DNA of 64,000 nt from Flavobacterium sp. (GCA_023251135.1 JAHEZJ010000014.1:59613-123612); one strand, 5' to 3'. Shown: positions 1-9,358, numbered from the stretch's first letter. The notes: generated by a model not told the origin, from the sequence alone. A program made the numbers and translations.

Positions 1-48
1 GACAGATTGTTATGTTTAGAACATGAGTTAGGTTTTGAATTTTGTTTA

Positions 49-170
49 GCCTCCAGCTTCAGCGGGAGGTTTTGTATAATAGTAGGAAACAGGCTTTAGC
101 CAAACAGCTGTTTTTTGGCTAAAGCCCATATTAGCTAAGACATTCTTATCCCCCAGCTGAAGCTGGACGC
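49..170. repeat. Nested inverted-repeat (REP-like) intergenic element
   Basis: Two nested hairpins are visible. The inner arms are 13 bp, GGCTTTAGCCAAA at 92-104 pairing with 114-126. The outer arms are 12 bp, TCCAGCTTCAGC at 52-63 pairing with 156-167. No coding capacity is evident in 1-291. The layout resembles dispersed palindromic elements common in Flavobacterium intergenic DNA; that link is by recognition, not by search. Confidence 0.6.
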
Positions 171-291
171 AATTGAATTTATTTGGAATCATTTTTATAG
201 TTGATTATAAAAAAATGACCTGATTTTTCATCCCTACTTTGCCCAATCTCTTAATGATATTGTACTGAAACAAGAGTAGATTAAGATGATT

Positions 292-1722
292 TTAAGCTTT
301 AAATTTTCTGAAGGATTGTATCATTTCATAGATTCCAAATGCAATGAAGATTTTTCCAAAGATAAAAATTAACCAACTCCAGCCATTATCTAAATATGTT
401 CTATCATTTTCTAATGGATTGAAAAAGTCTGTAACAAGAAAAAATCTAAAGGCTCCAACAAAATACTCGTTTATCTTTTCAAAGTTAAACGTTCCTGAAT
501 TTTCAATTCGATATAAAATTGAAAACCAAAATAATCCAGAAACTACTGTAAATCCTAACGCCCAAAACCAGTTTCCAAAATTAGAGGACCATTTTGTTGC
601 CCAAAGAATCGACGTGTCTTTGAAATTTGTGCCTATATTTAATTCTTCGTAATGGGCTGCAAGCTCATAATTTCTATAATTATTGAAATCAATTTTATTT
701 TCTAATTTTTGAGACTCTTGTTTTATAGTTCGCAAAGTTTTTTTCCAGTCCGAAATCTTAGATTTGTCTTTTAAGTATGATCTGTCCAAAACTTTATTTA
801 TTTTCATTTCATCAAAATAAACGCCGTTAATAAATTTTGCTTCAAACAATTTTAGAATGTCAAATTCTGCTTCGTTGAAAGAAGTTGGCCTATTAAAACT
901 AGAATATAAAATTGATAGATTTGAAATTTTTGCATTGTTGAAATGAGTATATCCATTGAATTTACAGCTATCAAATTCCTGGTTTGAGCTTTTAACATGA
1001 TCAAATAAAGTTGTTCCTAAAAAATCACATCTGTTGAATTTAGCTTTGTTTCCAAAGTCAGTATATGAAAAATAACTTTTTTGAAAAAGATTATTTATAA
1101 AACTATGACCTGAGTATTCAGAATTGTATTTTAATATATTGTGTTTAAAACTAAAGGGCATGTAAAATGTATTGTTGTTGAAACTTCCGTTAAATAAATT
1201 ACAATTTTCGATGTTGCAAACTTCATATTGAGTTTCTCTTTTTGGATTAATTTCTCTTGGCTGGGAATTGAAAATATTTCCGACAAAAGAAAAAGAACCA
1301 CTTTGTGTTTGATTCAGCCCTTTAATTTTACAAAATAATTCAAATTTGTTGCTGGAAATACTCATTTCACTTTCGAAGAAAGAATTTAGGGGCGAATCTT
1401 TCTCAGAGTCTGAATAATGCCAAATTAAGTTGATTTCTTTTATATTGTTGTTGTCAATGTTTACTGGTTTTTTGAACTTACAATTTAAAAAGGAAATTGT
1501 TAAACTAGGATCATTAATATTTATGATTTTAATTTCATACTCAAAAACACAATTTTTAAAATTAAAATCTTCGTATCGACCAATTATTGGATTTGAATTT
1601 CTGATAATTGGAAAGTTGATAATTAAAATTGTATTTTCTAAGTCTTTATAGTGAGAATATTCATTCCAATCGTTACATGTTAGATTTTTATATGGTATGA
1701 TTTTATTTTTTTCTATTCTCAT
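292..1722 (-). CDS. Pentapeptide-repeat-like protein with C-terminal membrane segments
   Basis: This 476-residue protein is of unknown function. Residues about 50-310 contain many irregular phenylalanine- and asparagine-rich repeats of the type F-x-x-C-x-F and A-x-F, as in degenerate pentapeptide or right-handed beta-helix proteins (for example FNRCDFLGTTLFDHV). A charged stretch at about 310-365 precedes two hydrophobic segments near residues 385-410 and 450-470, so the C-terminus is probably membrane-anchored with the repeat domain on one side. A TAnnTTTG-type box (CAAATCTA on the plus strand, 1743-1750) sits just upstream. The gene is far richer in A+T than lepA next to it, which suggests horizontal acquisition. 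I cannot assign a substrate or role. Confidence 0.8.
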   Translation of the reverse strand: MRIEKNKIIPYKNLTCNDWNEYSHYKDLENTILIINFPIIRNSNPIIGRYEDFNFKNCVFEYEIKIININDPSLTISFLNCKFKKPVNIDNNNIKEINLIWHYSDSEKDSPLNSFFESEMSISSNKFELFCKIKGLNQTQSGSFSFVGNIFNSQPREINPKRETQYEVCNIENCNLFNGSFNNNTFYMPFSFKHNILKYNSEYSGHSFINNLFQKSYFSYTDFGNKAKFNRCDFLGTTLFDHVKSSNQEFDSCKFNGYTHFNNAKISNLSILYSSFNRPTSFNEAEFDILKLFEAKFINGVYFDEMKINKVLDRSYLKDKSKISDWKKTLRTIKQESQKLENKIDFNNYRNYELAAHYEELNIGTNFKDTSILWATKWSSNFGNWFWALGFTVVSGLFWFSILYRIENSGTFNFEKINEYFVGAFRFFLVTDFFNPLENDRTYLDNGWSWLIFIFGKIFIAFGIYEMIQSFRKFKA

Positions 1723-1742
1723 TTTTTACTTCCTTTTTGTAT

Positions 1743-1750
1743 CAAATCTA
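1743..1750 (-). promoter_or_regulatory. -7 box (TAGATTTG) for the pentapeptide-like gene
   Basis: On the minus strand this reads TAGATTTG, an exact match to the Bacteroidota -7 consensus TAnnTTTG, about 20 nt upstream of the start codon. No convincing -33 TTTG is present. Confidence 0.4.
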
Positions 1751-1757
1751 AACAAAA

Positions 1758-1785
1758 AAACCTGACAATTTTCATCATCAGGTTT
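1758..1785 (-). terminator. Intrinsic terminator after lepA
   Basis: An 8-bp stem (AAACCTGA, 1758-1765, with 1778-1785) is followed on the minus strand by a T-rich run, 45-70 nt past the lepA stop codon. Confidence 0.7.
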
Positions 1786-1829
1786 TCTCTATATTCTTTG
1801 TTCTTTCGTCTATTTTCTAAAAAAAAAAC

Positions 1830-3626
1830 TTAGTCGTTCAATTTCAAAACAGCCATAAACGCCTCTTGCGGAATCTCAACGTTTCCTACCTGACGCATAC
1901 GTTTTTTACCTTTTTTCTGTTTTTCAAGAAGTTTACGTTTACGAGAGATATCTCCACCGTAACATTTTGCGGTAACGTCTTTACGAAGTGCTTTAATGGT
2001 TTCACGAGCGATAATTTTCGCACCAATCGCTGCCTGAATCGGAATGTCGAATTGTTGTCTTGGAATCAGCTCACGTAATTTCTCGGTCATTTTTTTACCG
2101 ATGTTATAAGCGTTGTCTTCGTGAATCAAAGCAGAAAGCGCATCAACTGTTTGTGCATTTAAAAGAACATCCAGTTTTACCAGTTTTGAAGTCCTCATTC
2201 CAATAGGAGAATAATCAAAAGAAGCATAACCTTTAGAAACTGTTTTTAAACGATCGTAGAAATCGAATACAATTTCGGCCAATGGCATGTCAAAATTCAG
2301 CTCAACACGTTCTGTTGTCAAATACGTTTGATTGGTAATTTGACCACGTTTTTCGATACACAAACTCATTACGTTTCCAACGAAATCGGCTTTTGTAATG
2401 ATGGTTGCTTTGATAAAAGGTTCTTCAACACGGTCTAAACGAGAAGGTTCAGGTAAGTCTGAAGGATTGTTTACCACAAATGCAGTTTCGGGATCTTTTT
2501 TGGTGTAAGCCAAATACGAAACGTTAGGTACGGTAGTAATAACCGTCATGTCGAACTCACGTTCTAAACGTTCCTGGATAATTTCCATGTGAAGCATTCC
2601 TAAGAATCCGCAACGGAAACCAAATCCTAAAGCAGCAGAGCTTTCCGGCGTAAAGACTAGCGAAGCATCGTTTAATTGCAATTTCTCCATAGAAGAACGC
2701 AGATCTTCATAATCTTCGGTGTCAACAGGGTAGATTCCGGCGAAAACCATTGGTTTTACATCCTCGAAACCTGTAATCATATTGGTTGTTGGTGTTTTGG
2801 CATCCGTAAGAGTATCTCCCACTTTTACCTCTTTGGCTTCTTTAATACCTGAAATTAAATAACCAACATCACCGGTAGAAATTACATTTTTTGGAACCTG
2901 ATTTAGTTTTAAAGTTCCCACTTCATCGGCAAAATATTCATTGCCGGTAGCCATGAATTTAATTTTCTGCCCTTTTTTTATTTCACCATTCATGACTCTG
3001 AAGATAACTTCGATTCCACGAAACGGGTTGTAATGTGAATCAAAGATCAATGCCTGTAATGGTTCATCAACATTTCCTTTTGGAGCTGGAATTTTTTCAA
3101 TAATAGCTGCTAAGATATTTTCAACACCAAAACCGGTTTTTCCCGAAGCATGAATAATATCTTCTAATTTACATCCTAATAAATCGATAATATCATCGCT
3201 TACTTCTTCAGGATTGGCACTTGGCAAATCTACTTTATTCAAAACCGGAATAATCTCAAGATCATTCTCTAAAGCCAGATATAAGTTAGAAATGGTTTGT
3301 GCCTGAATGCTTTGAGCCGCATCAACGATCAAAAGAGCACCTTCGCAGGCCGCAATAGATCGTGAAACTTCGTATGAAAAGTCAACGTGACCGGGAGTGT
3401 CAATTAAATTTAAAATATATTCCTCGCCTTTGTAAGTGTATTCCATCTGAATGGCGTGACTCTTAATGGTGATTCCACGCTCACGCTCCAGGTCCATGTT
3501 GTCAAGCAATTGTGCTTTTTCTTCACGAGCTGTAACGGTTTGTGTAGCGCCCAATAAGCGGTCTGCCAGTGTACTTTTACCGTGGTCAATGTGTGCAATA
3601 ATGCAAAAGTTACGTATCTTCTTCAT
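1830..3626 (-). CDS. lepA: Elongation factor 4 (LepA), ribosome back-translocase GTPase
   Basis: LepA/EF4 is a ribosome-associated translational GTPase that remodels stalled or mistranslocated elongation complexes and affects initiation. At 598 residues the length is standard. The GTPase motifs are all visible: G1 AHIDHGKST (residues 11-19), switch I with [10 protein letters not shown]3 DTPGHVDF and G4 NKVDLP. The LepA-specific C-terminal domain ends with the basic stretch [20 protein letters not shown] and then IPQEAF, as in the family. The start [16 protein letters not shown] is the usual one. The gene appears monocistronic, with a TAnnTTTG box about 90 nt upstream (3717-3724) and a terminator downstream. 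Confidence 0.98.
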   Translation of the reverse strand: MKKIRNFCIIAHIDHGKSTLADRLLGATQTVTAREEKAQLLDNMDLERERGITIKSHAIQMEYTYKGEEYILNLIDTPGHVDFSYEVSRSIAACEGALLIVDAAQSIQAQTISNLYLALENDLEIIPVLNKVDLPSANPEEVSDDIIDLLGCKLEDIIHASGKTGFGVENILAAIIEKIPAPKGNVDEPLQALIFDSHYNPFRGIEVIFRVMNGEIKKGQKIKFMATGNEYFADEVGTLKLNQVPKNVISTGDVGYLISGIKEAKEVKVGDTLTDAKTPTTNMITGFEDVKPMVFAGIYPVDTEDYEDLRSSMEKLQLNDASLVFTPESSAALGFGFRCGFLGMLHMEIIQERLEREFDMTVITTVPNVSYLAYTKKDPETAFVVNNPSDLPEPSRLDRVEEPFIKATIITKADFVGNVMSLCIEKRGQITNQTYLTTERVELNFDMPLAEIVFDFYDRLKTVSKGYASFDYSPIGMRTSKLVKLDVLLNAQTVDALSALIHEDNAYNIGKKMTEKLRELIPRQQFDIPIQAAIGAKIIARETIKALRKDVTAKCYGGDISRKRKLLEKQKKGKKRMRQVGNVEIPQEAFMAVLKLND

Positions 3627-3716
3627 TTTAATATGTCAATTCTCTAAACGAGTTTAAGTAATTTCCGGGTATAAATTTGCACTGTAGCAATTGCCTTAGA
3701 GCATGTTATTAAGCCG

Positions 3717-3724
3717 CAAAGATA
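3717..3724 (-). promoter_or_regulatory. -7 box (TATCTTTG) upstream of lepA
   Basis: The plus strand reads CAAAGATA, the reverse complement of TATCTTTG, an exact TAnnTTTG match. It would give a leader of about 85 nt for lepA. No clear -33 element is seen. Confidence 0.4.
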
Positions 3725-3838
3725 GCGCAAAGTTTTGGATTCTGGAATGTTGATGTTCGATAGTTGAATTGTGAATTTTAAAATGGCTTTTAAAACGTTA
3801 AAATATACTGTGATTTTCTTTAAAAAGTAGGAGAAATA

Positions 3839-3872
3839 AAACCCGACAGGTTTCAAAAAACTTGTCGGGTTT
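3839..3872. terminator. Hairpin terminator with the CCCGACAG core
   Basis: A 15-bp stem (3839-3853 with 3858-3872, one G-T mismatch) has A/T-rich flanks. It lies just downstream of the minus-strand gene ending at 3889. Its core is the same as at 5651-5683 and 25680-25709. Confidence 0.7.
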
Positions 3873-3888
3873 GGTGCAATTAACTAAA

Positions 3889-4560
3889 TCATTCTAATTT
3901 TAAATTATACCCCAGTTGAAAGTATATTGGAATCAGAGGTTCTGTTTTAAAATCCTGGGTAATTATTTTTCCCAGTCGTAAAGTGAGATCCGTTCGCCGG
4001 AAGGAATATCCGGTTTGTATGCCATAGTTGAAATTGCCTCCGGTTGAAGGTTCGTACCAGCCGTTTTTTACGTTGGGATAGACTTCTTTATAGACAGTCG
4101 AATTTTTAAAATGAGTCACAATCGCTTTGTCAAAACCAAATTCTCCGGCCACAAACCATTTTGATTTGTAATAGCCGATAATCGCAGTTGCATCGGCGCC
4201 AAAATTTTGTAAGGTGACTAGCGGATTTTCGTATCGGCGATAAATTCCGTGAATCGCAGCATTAAAGCGGAAATGATTCAGTTGGTAAAGATTTAGTTGT
4301 CCGCCAATTTTACTTTTAAAATCATCGGGTATTGTTTCGCCTGATGGTAAGGAAAAAGAAGCTTCGACTACAATTGGCAGTTTGGTTTTGAGATGGTAAC
4401 CATAAGCAAGTCCGTAAACAAAACTATGTTCCCAGCCCGCATTTACATTTAGAATGTGTTTTTGATTCTCTTTAAGATTTTCCCAGTTTATAACTTGAGA
4501 ATAGGTTTTGGTTAGGAAAAGAGATAAGATAAAGGAGATTATTGCTAGTATTGTTTTCAT
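3889..4560 (-). CDS. Secreted/outer-membrane beta-barrel-like protein
   Basis: The 223-residue protein begins with a signal peptide (MKTILAIISFILSLFLTKTYSQ, cleavage near residue 21). The mature part alternates aromatic and polar residues with short turns and ends in a strand with a terminal aromatic pattern (FQLGYNLKLE), as expected for a small outer-membrane barrel. It starts only 7 nt after the stop codon of the alpha/beta-hydrolase gene, so the two are almost certainly cotranscribed. No specific family is recognised and no catalytic motif is seen. Confidence 0.75.
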   Translation of the reverse strand: MKTILAIISFILSLFLTKTYSQVINWENLKENQKHILNVNAGWEHSFVYGLAYGYHLKTKLPIVVEASFSLPSGETIPDDFKSKIGGQLNLYQLNHFRFNAAIHGIYRRYENPLVTLQNFGADATAIIGYYKSKWFVAGEFGFDKAIVTHFKNSTVYKEVYPNVKNGWYEPSTGGNFNYGIQTGYSFRRTDLTLRLGKIITQDFKTEPLIPIYFQLGYNLKLE

Positions 4561-4567
4561 CGTCTGT

Positions 4568-5560
4568 TTATTTTAGCGTGTTTAAATAGTTCAACACTAG
4601 CGGATGCACATTTTCCCATTTGAAGTAAATCATCTCGTGTCCCGTTCCTTTTACTTCGGCTATGGCGGCATTCGGAAAAAAAGCGGCTTCTTTTTGGGCA
4701 AAAGACAAACCGTACGATTGATTGAACTCACCGTACAAAAAGAGAACCTTGGTTTTATACTGACTTAGATTTGTCGTAAAGTCGAAACCATCATTTTCGG
4801 CGATATCGGTAAAACTTTCTAAAACCGTTGTTCCGATTCTCCAAAAAGGCGATGGCCCGGGAATGCCTTCTTTGTTGCCTTTTGCATAGGAGAAACTGGT
4901 AGAAATGCCAAATTTGTAATCGAGAATCTCATGCTGGTTTTCTTTTCCCGTCAAGAACTGATCGACATACAGTAAATTACTGGTGGCTTCGGAGGATAGT
5001 TTTATTTTCCGGCTCATTTCGCCATAATCGTCTAATAGTTTTTTGTTTAAACCTCCTGGTTCTGCCAGAATAACACCACTGATTGTAGCTGGGTATTGGT
5101 TGACATAGGCCGCAGCGAGCATGGCGCCCCAGGAATGCCCAAAGAGAAATATTTTTTGAGTACCGGTTTTTCGGTAATATTTTATGACTTCGGTAAGATC
5201 ATCAAGTACGAGGGGAATAGAGTAGGTGTTTTTGTCGTGTCTTTTTGATAATCCGGAGCCTCTTTGATCGTAGAAAATTACATAATAGCCTTCGTCAGCG
5301 AGTTGTTTTACATTCAGACCATTTCTGTAATCAGAGCCGGGCCCGCCATGCAGGAAAACCAGCATGGGGTTGTTGGGATTTCCGAAAGCCTCAGCGTGCA
5401 GCTGTGTTCCGTTTACAAAAATAGAAAGGATAGAGGTATCCTGATCGACGGTTTTCGGAACTAAATTTCCAGGTCCCTGAATGTCATTTTCATTTTCGCA
5501 TCCAATAAAAAAGAAAATTGAAACAGCGATTACGGCTGAGTAAAGTACTTTGGTTTTCAT
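4568..5560 (-). CDS. Alpha/beta-hydrolase lipoprotein, proline iminopeptidase-like (S33)
   Basis: The 330-residue protein has a lipoprotein signal with lipobox FIGC (Cys21), so it is predicted to be lipid-anchored in the envelope. It carries the S33 features HGGPG (71-75, oxyanion hole), DQRGSGLS (98-105) and the nucleophile elbow GHSWG (Ser143), with the histidine in GTGHEM (about 308). At the usual catalytic-acid position the loop reads LYGEFNQ, where family members normally have an Asp, so Glu may serve instead or activity may be altered. Substrate could be a peptide N-terminus or an ester. It precedes the barrel-like gene in a two-gene operon. Confidence 0.85.
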   Translation of the reverse strand: MKTKVLYSAVIAVSIFFFIGCENENDIQGPGNLVPKTVDQDTSILSIFVNGTQLHAEAFGNPNNPMLVFLHGGPGSDYRNGLNVKQLADEGYYVIFYDQRGSGLSKRHDKNTYSIPLVLDDLTEVIKYYRKTGTQKIFLFGHSWGAMLAAAYVNQYPATISGVILAEPGGLNKKLLDDYGEMSRKIKLSSEATSNLLYVDQFLTGKENQHEILDYKFGISTSFSYAKGNKEGIPGPSPFWRIGTTVLESFTDIAENDGFDFTTNLSQYKTKVLFLYGEFNQSYGLSFAQKEAAFFPNAAIAEVKGTGHEMIYFKWENVHPLVLNYLNTLK

Positions 5561-5650
5561 TGCATAAATTGGTTTAAATTTCTACAAAGATGCGCGCTGG
5601 TACTATGCTGGTCGCCCCAACTTGTAAGGTGGTTCCAGTTTATAATTCAA

Positions 5651-5683
5651 AAACCCGACAGGTTTCAAAAACCTGTCGGGTTT
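5651..5683. terminator. Hairpin terminator with the CCCGACAG core
   Basis: A perfect 15-bp stem (5651-5665 with 5669-5683) with a 3-nt loop sits 11 nt past the stop codon of the AraC-type gene. It repeats the hairpin core seen at 3839 and 25680. Confidence 0.75.
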
Positions 5684-5693
5684 AAAATGAATG

Positions 5694-6794
5694 TTATTTT
5701 AAAAATTCAGAAGGGGAAAGTCCGGTTTCTTTTTTGAAGTTTCGGTTGAAAGCTGTTTTCGAATTAAAGCCACATTCCAATGCGACAGATAGGAAAGTGA
5801 ATTTTTGATTTTCGGGTAAACGGATTGTTTTTTTAAACTCCTCAACACGTTGGGAGTTGATGTAATCGTAAAAATTTTTCTGTTCGGCCGAATTGATGAC
5901 CTGCGAAAGGGTATTGGGATGAACGTTTATCTTCTGAGCCAGTTCGGTTAAAGTTAAATCGGCATTTTTATAGAGCTTTTCATCGTGCATGATCTGAGTC
6001 AGCTTTTGATGAATCGTTTGAAGTTCTGTGGCGGTGAGACCTGATTTTTCGTATTTAATTTTTTCAGATGGATGGGCAACGGCAGTTTTTTCTGTTACTG
6101 AAACAGTAGTTTGATTGTTTTCGGAAAAGGGTTGATTGGTGAAAATTCCAACTTGTTTGACACCGAAATACCCAATAAAAATCAAATAAAAAACGACAAC
6201 TGAAAAAATATACTGATCGTCAGAGAAAATAACTACGAGCCAAATGATGCTGGATCCGATGATTAAATAGCGCAGCCAGGTCAGGTTGATTTTTTCGGTA
6301 AACGAAAATTGATTGTTGATGTTCTTGCGGTGTTTTACGAGTTTCTGTAAGGAAAGTAAAGCATAAACAATTCCTGAAAGCAGTATTGCGACATACAAAA
6401 CAGTATTGAGGACTTCATAGCCTTTTCCTTCATTTTTGAAAACAGTCACTTTTTCGTCGAAAGGCAAATTATAAAACGGAGTCAATACCAGAAAGGCAGT
6501 TACAAAAGGAATAAAGTGTAAAAGATTAAACTTTTTATACCGATTTTGGTTCGTTAAAGCCGAAGTGTATAAAAATAAAAAGGGCCCCTGAACTAAAGGC
6601 ATCGGAAGTTCTACTCCCAGAAAAAAGGGAAAGTCGCTATAATCATTTTTGTAATGAAGATAGAACAGGAATAAATGAAAGCCGGTAAAAAACAGCCATA
6701 GTGCCAGAATCTTGTCGGCCTCGGTTTTGTTCTTTTTGCTTGCCAGTACAACAACCAGAAAAAAGGTAATTATAATGCCGGTTAAATACAACAT
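5694..6794 (-). CDS. Membrane-anchored AraC-family transcriptional regulator
   Basis: The N-terminal 220 residues of this 366-residue protein form about seven hydrophobic segments. The C-terminal 100 residues are an AraC/XylS DNA-binding domain with two helix-turn-helices: LAQKINVHPNTLSQVINS, then VALECGFNSKTAFNRNFKKETGLSPSEF. The membrane-plus-AraC arrangement is common in Flavobacteriia, and such proteins probably sense an envelope signal and regulate transcription from the membrane. The ligand is unknown. It is divergent from no close neighbour; the hydrolase/barrel pair downstream (same strand, beyond a terminator) is a possible target. Confidence 0.88.
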   Translation of the reverse strand: MLYLTGIIITFFLVVVLASKKNKTEADKILALWLFFTGFHLFLFYLHYKNDYSDFPFFLGVELPMPLVQGPFLFLYTSALTNQNRYKKFNLLHFIPFVTAFLVLTPFYNLPFDEKVTVFKNEGKGYEVLNTVLYVAILLSGIVYALLSLQKLVKHRKNINNQFSFTEKINLTWLRYLIIGSSIIWLVVIFSDDQYIFSVVVFYLIFIGYFGVKQVGIFTNQPFSENNQTTVSVTEKTAVAHPSEKIKYEKSGLTATELQTIHQKLTQIMHDEKLYKNADLTLTELAQKINVHPNTLSQVINSAEQKNFYDYINSQRVEEFKKTIRLPENQKFTFLSVALECGFNSKTAFNRNFKKETGLSPSEFLK

Positions 6795-6929
6795 ACGGGT
6801 TTTGATTATGAATTAAATCGGTTGTTGGAAATATCAGGCAAGATAATTTATTTTGTTCAATTATCTGAGGTCGTGGTGTTTCGTAAAGATTACTGTTTTT
6901 TAAATCAGTAAGATATAATGGCAGGGATA

Positions 6930-7469
6930 TTACTCTTCCTTAGGTGTTTCTTTAGACGTTTCGGCATGAATGTCTTTAAATTCTTCGTACCACTTTTCAA
7001 CAGAAGGGTAAACGAAAGCTGCCACTTTTTTAACCGGATTGTAAAAAATCGAATGGTCTAATGTTTCTTTTTTGGCAAAAGTATTGTTGAAATTGATCTT
7101 CTCAAAAAGAGCGATAAAAATACTCAGGATCAGAATGGTTTTTAAAATTCTGAAAAAGCCTCCGCCCAGTTTATTCGCCCATCCCAGAAAAGCAAAATCG
7201 GCAATTCCGGTAAGAATTTTGGCTAAGAAGTAAACACCTATAACCACTAATATGAAAGTCAGAATGAAAGCGGTAATTTGTATCGTATTCGGATTCCATG
7301 AAACGTGTTTCATGATAAGCTCTTTCATAAAAGAAGAGAATTTAAGGGCAATATAAATTCCCAACAATAAAGAAATGAAAGAAGCAACTTCTACAAAAAG
7401 TCCGTTTTTAATTCCTTTATATAAACTAAAAGCTAAAAGAGCGGCCACAATTATATCAAAAAAACTCAT
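6930..7469 (-). CDS. CvpA family membrane protein
   Basis: The 179-residue protein has four predicted membrane helices and the CvpA pattern: an N-terminal DIIVAALLAFSLYKGIKNG, then a glycine-rich helix region around GGGFFRILKT and a hydrophilic C-terminal tail rich in Glu and Lys. CvpA proteins were named for colicin V production and have been linked to envelope homeostasis; their mechanism is unclear. It appears to be a single gene. The last 15 residues are acidic and threonine-rich. Confidence 0.85.
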   Translation of the reverse strand: MSFFDIIVAALLAFSLYKGIKNGLFVEVASFISLLLGIYIALKFSSFMKELIMKHVSWNPNTIQITAFILTFILVVIGVYFLAKILTGIADFAFLGWANKLGGGFFRILKTILILSIFIALFEKINFNNTFAKKETLDHSIFYNPVKKVAAFVYPSVEKWYEEFKDIHAETSKETPKEE

Positions 7470-7605
7470 ATTTGGGTGTGTTTAAAAAAGCGCAAAGATA
7501 TACTTTTTTAGGTTCGGAGGTTCAGAGTGGCAAAGGTTCAGCCGTTTTTTGGAGTTCTCTTTTTCTAACTGTTTAATTTTTTTAGGTGCAATGTCTTGAA
7601 CTATG

Positions 7606-7613
7606 TATCTTTG
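7606..7613 (+). promoter_or_regulatory. -7 box (TATCTTTG)
   Basis: This is an exact TAnnTTTG match about 98 nt upstream of the 118-residue gene at 7711. It is the only such box seen in the gap. Confidence 0.4.
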
Positions 7614-7710
7614 CAAATCAAAATTTAGAGTTAAGATTGTAGTTCTGTCCCCTTCAGAATTGAATTTTTCAGCAATCTAAGATCTAAAACCAACCATCAA
7701 AAATCATACA

Positions 7711-8067
7711 ATGTCTAGAGATACACAACTAAAAGAGCGATGGGAAAAGCTCGTCGATATACTGTCTAATCAATTCTCGCAAGGAGAAGATCTTGATTTG
7801 GATGCTATAATTTATTTAATCGGAGTTCAGGAACTCGGAAAAGTACACCGCGAATTCAAAAAAGATGAAAAATTAAACCTGATGCACATCGCCATTTGTC
7901 GATTGTTAGAGCCATACGGGTTTTACGAATTTGATTTTTTTGATGCCGATGGATGGCCGCATTATAAAGTAAAAGAAGAATTACCGTCGTTAAAAGCAGG
8001 AGAACAATCGGTTTTGATGAAAGAAGCCATTGTGAATTATTTTTTAGAAAGAGAACTTATTGACTAG
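7711..8067 (+). CDS. Conserved hypothetical protein, 118 aa
   Basis: The small, acidic, soluble protein has no signal peptide or membrane segment. It is predominantly helical in the first 70 residues and has a distinctive FYEFDFFDADGWPHYKV stretch at about residues 72-88. It lies immediately before pheS on the same strand (109 nt gap, with a separate promoter box for pheS). I recognise the general type as a conserved Bacteroidota protein without an assigned function. No catalytic motif is apparent. Confidence 0.75.
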   Translation: MSRDTQLKERWEKLVDILSNQFSQGEDLDLDAIIYLIGVQELGKVHREFKKDEKLNLMHIAICRLLEPYGFYEFDFFDADGWPHYKVKEELPSLKAGEQSVLMKEAIVNYFLERELID

Positions 8068-8149
8068 TTTTTAGTTGCGGTCCCCATTTTTGTAAATATA
8101 GTTCACCGAAAACTGCAATTTCGACTGCTAACTTTCAACTAAAATTACG

Positions 8150-8157
8150 TAAATTTG
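8150..8157 (+). promoter_or_regulatory. -7 box (TAAATTTG) for pheS
   Basis: This exact TAnnTTTG match ends 19 nt before the pheS start codon, giving a very short leader. Confidence 0.45.
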
Positions 8158-8176
8158 CACCTTCAAAGCAAGACTG

Positions 8177-9196
8177 ATGATAGACAAGATAAAAGAACAT
8201 ATAGAGGAAGCCAAGGCCTTTAATGATAAAAATAAAGAATCTTTAGAGCAATTCCGTATTAAGTATTTAGGGAGTAAAGGTTTGTTGAAAGAACTTTTTA
8301 CAGAGTTCAAAAATATTCCAAATGACCAGAAAAAAGATTTCGGACAGGTAATAAATACTTTAAAATCGGTTGCCGAAGAAAAAGTAAGAGTTATTCAGGA
8401 AGAGCTGGAAAGCAAACAAGAAGTAAAAGGAGTTTTTGGTGATTTAACGCGTGCGGCAGAGCCAGTAATTATTGGTTCGCGTCACCCGATTTCAATCGTT
8501 AAAAACCAGATTATTGATATTTTTGCCAACATTGGATTCAATGTTTCCGAAGGTCCGGAAATCGAAGACGACTGGCATAACTTTACCGCTTTGAATTTAC
8601 CGGAATACCATCCGGCGCGTGATATGCAGGATACTTTTTTCATTCAGACAAATCCTGATGTGTTATTGCGTACGCATACATCATCTGTTCAGGTGCGTTA
8701 TATGGAAAATCATAAACCGCCAATTCGTACCATTTCTCCGGGACGTGTATTTCGTAACGAAGCCATTTCGTCACGTTCACACTGTATTTTCCATCAGGTA
8801 GAAGGTTTGTACATTGACAAAGATGTTTCATTTGCTGATTTGAAACAGACTTTGCTTTATTTTACGAAAGAAATGTTCGGAAAATCTAAGATACGTTTAC
8901 GTCCGTCTTACTTTCCATTTACAGAACCAAGTGCCGAAATTGATATTTATTGGGGGCTAAAAACCGAAACCGATTACCGTATCACCAAAGGAACTGGCTG
9001 GTTGGAAATTGGTGGTTGTGGAATGGTAGATCCAAATGTTCTTAAAAACTGCGACATCAATCCGGACGAATTCAACGGTTTTGCTTTCGGAATGGGAGTA
9101 GAACGTATTGCGATGTTGCTGTATCAAATTGGCGATATTCGTATGTTTTACGAGAATGATGTTCGTTTCTTAGAGCAGTTCAAAGCAAATATTTAG
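8177..9196 (+). CDS. pheS: Phenylalanine--tRNA ligase alpha subunit
   Basis: PheS is the catalytic subunit of the (alpha-beta)2 enzyme that charges tRNA-Phe. The 339-residue length is normal. It has the N-terminal coiled coil (residues 1-90) that contacts tRNA. The class II catalytic core includes motif 2 (GRVFRNEAISSRSHCIFHQVE) and motif 3 (FGMGVERIAMLLY) near the C-terminus. The PheT beta subunit is not adjacent here. A terminator follows at 9308-9344. Confidence 0.98.
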   Translation: MIDKIKEHIEEAKAFNDKNKESLEQFRIKYLGSKGLLKELFTEFKNIPNDQKKDFGQVINTLKSVAEEKVRVIQEELESKQEVKGVFGDLTRAAEPVIIGSRHPISIVKNQIIDIFANIGFNVSEGPEIEDDWHNFTALNLPEYHPARDMQDTFFIQTNPDVLLRTHTSSVQVRYMENHKPPIRTISPGRVFRNEAISSRSHCIFHQVEGLYIDKDVSFADLKQTLLYFTKEMFGKSKIRLRPSYFPFTEPSAEIDIYWGLKTETDYRITKGTGWLEIGGCGMVDPNVLKNCDINPDEFNGFAFGMGVERIAMLLYQIGDIRMFYENDVRFLEQFKANI

Positions 9197-9197
9197 G

Positions 9198-9273
9198 AGC
9201 TATTTCCTGCTGTCCGCTGTATCTTTTGTTTTTTAAAGAAAAAAACAAAAGGATGCCGCTTCCATCAGGGCTA
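9198..9273. repeat. Dispersed palindromic intergenic element
   Basis: The core is an imperfect inverted repeat (ATCTTTTGTTTTTT near 9222 pairing with AAAAAACAAAAGGAT near 9241-9256). The flanks end in AGC...CCTG and CAGGGCT, which also pair. I recognise this layout (a core followed by GGATGCCGCTTCCATC) as a frequent Flavobacteriia intergenic repeat. Confidence 0.5.
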
Positions 9274-9307
9274 TGACTTTACGTTATAAATTACCTTTAC
9301 AATAAAC

Positions 9308-9344
9308 AAACCTTTGTTGAAGCTTCTGGCTTTGACAAAGGTTT
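9308..9344 (+). terminator. Intrinsic terminator after pheS
   Basis: A 10-bp stem AAACCTTTGT (9308-9317) pairs with 9335-9344 across a 17-nt loop and is followed by T residues. It ends 14 nt before the next start codon, so it could also act as an attenuator for that gene. Confidence 0.6.
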
Positions 9345-9358
9345 TTAAAATTTAATAG

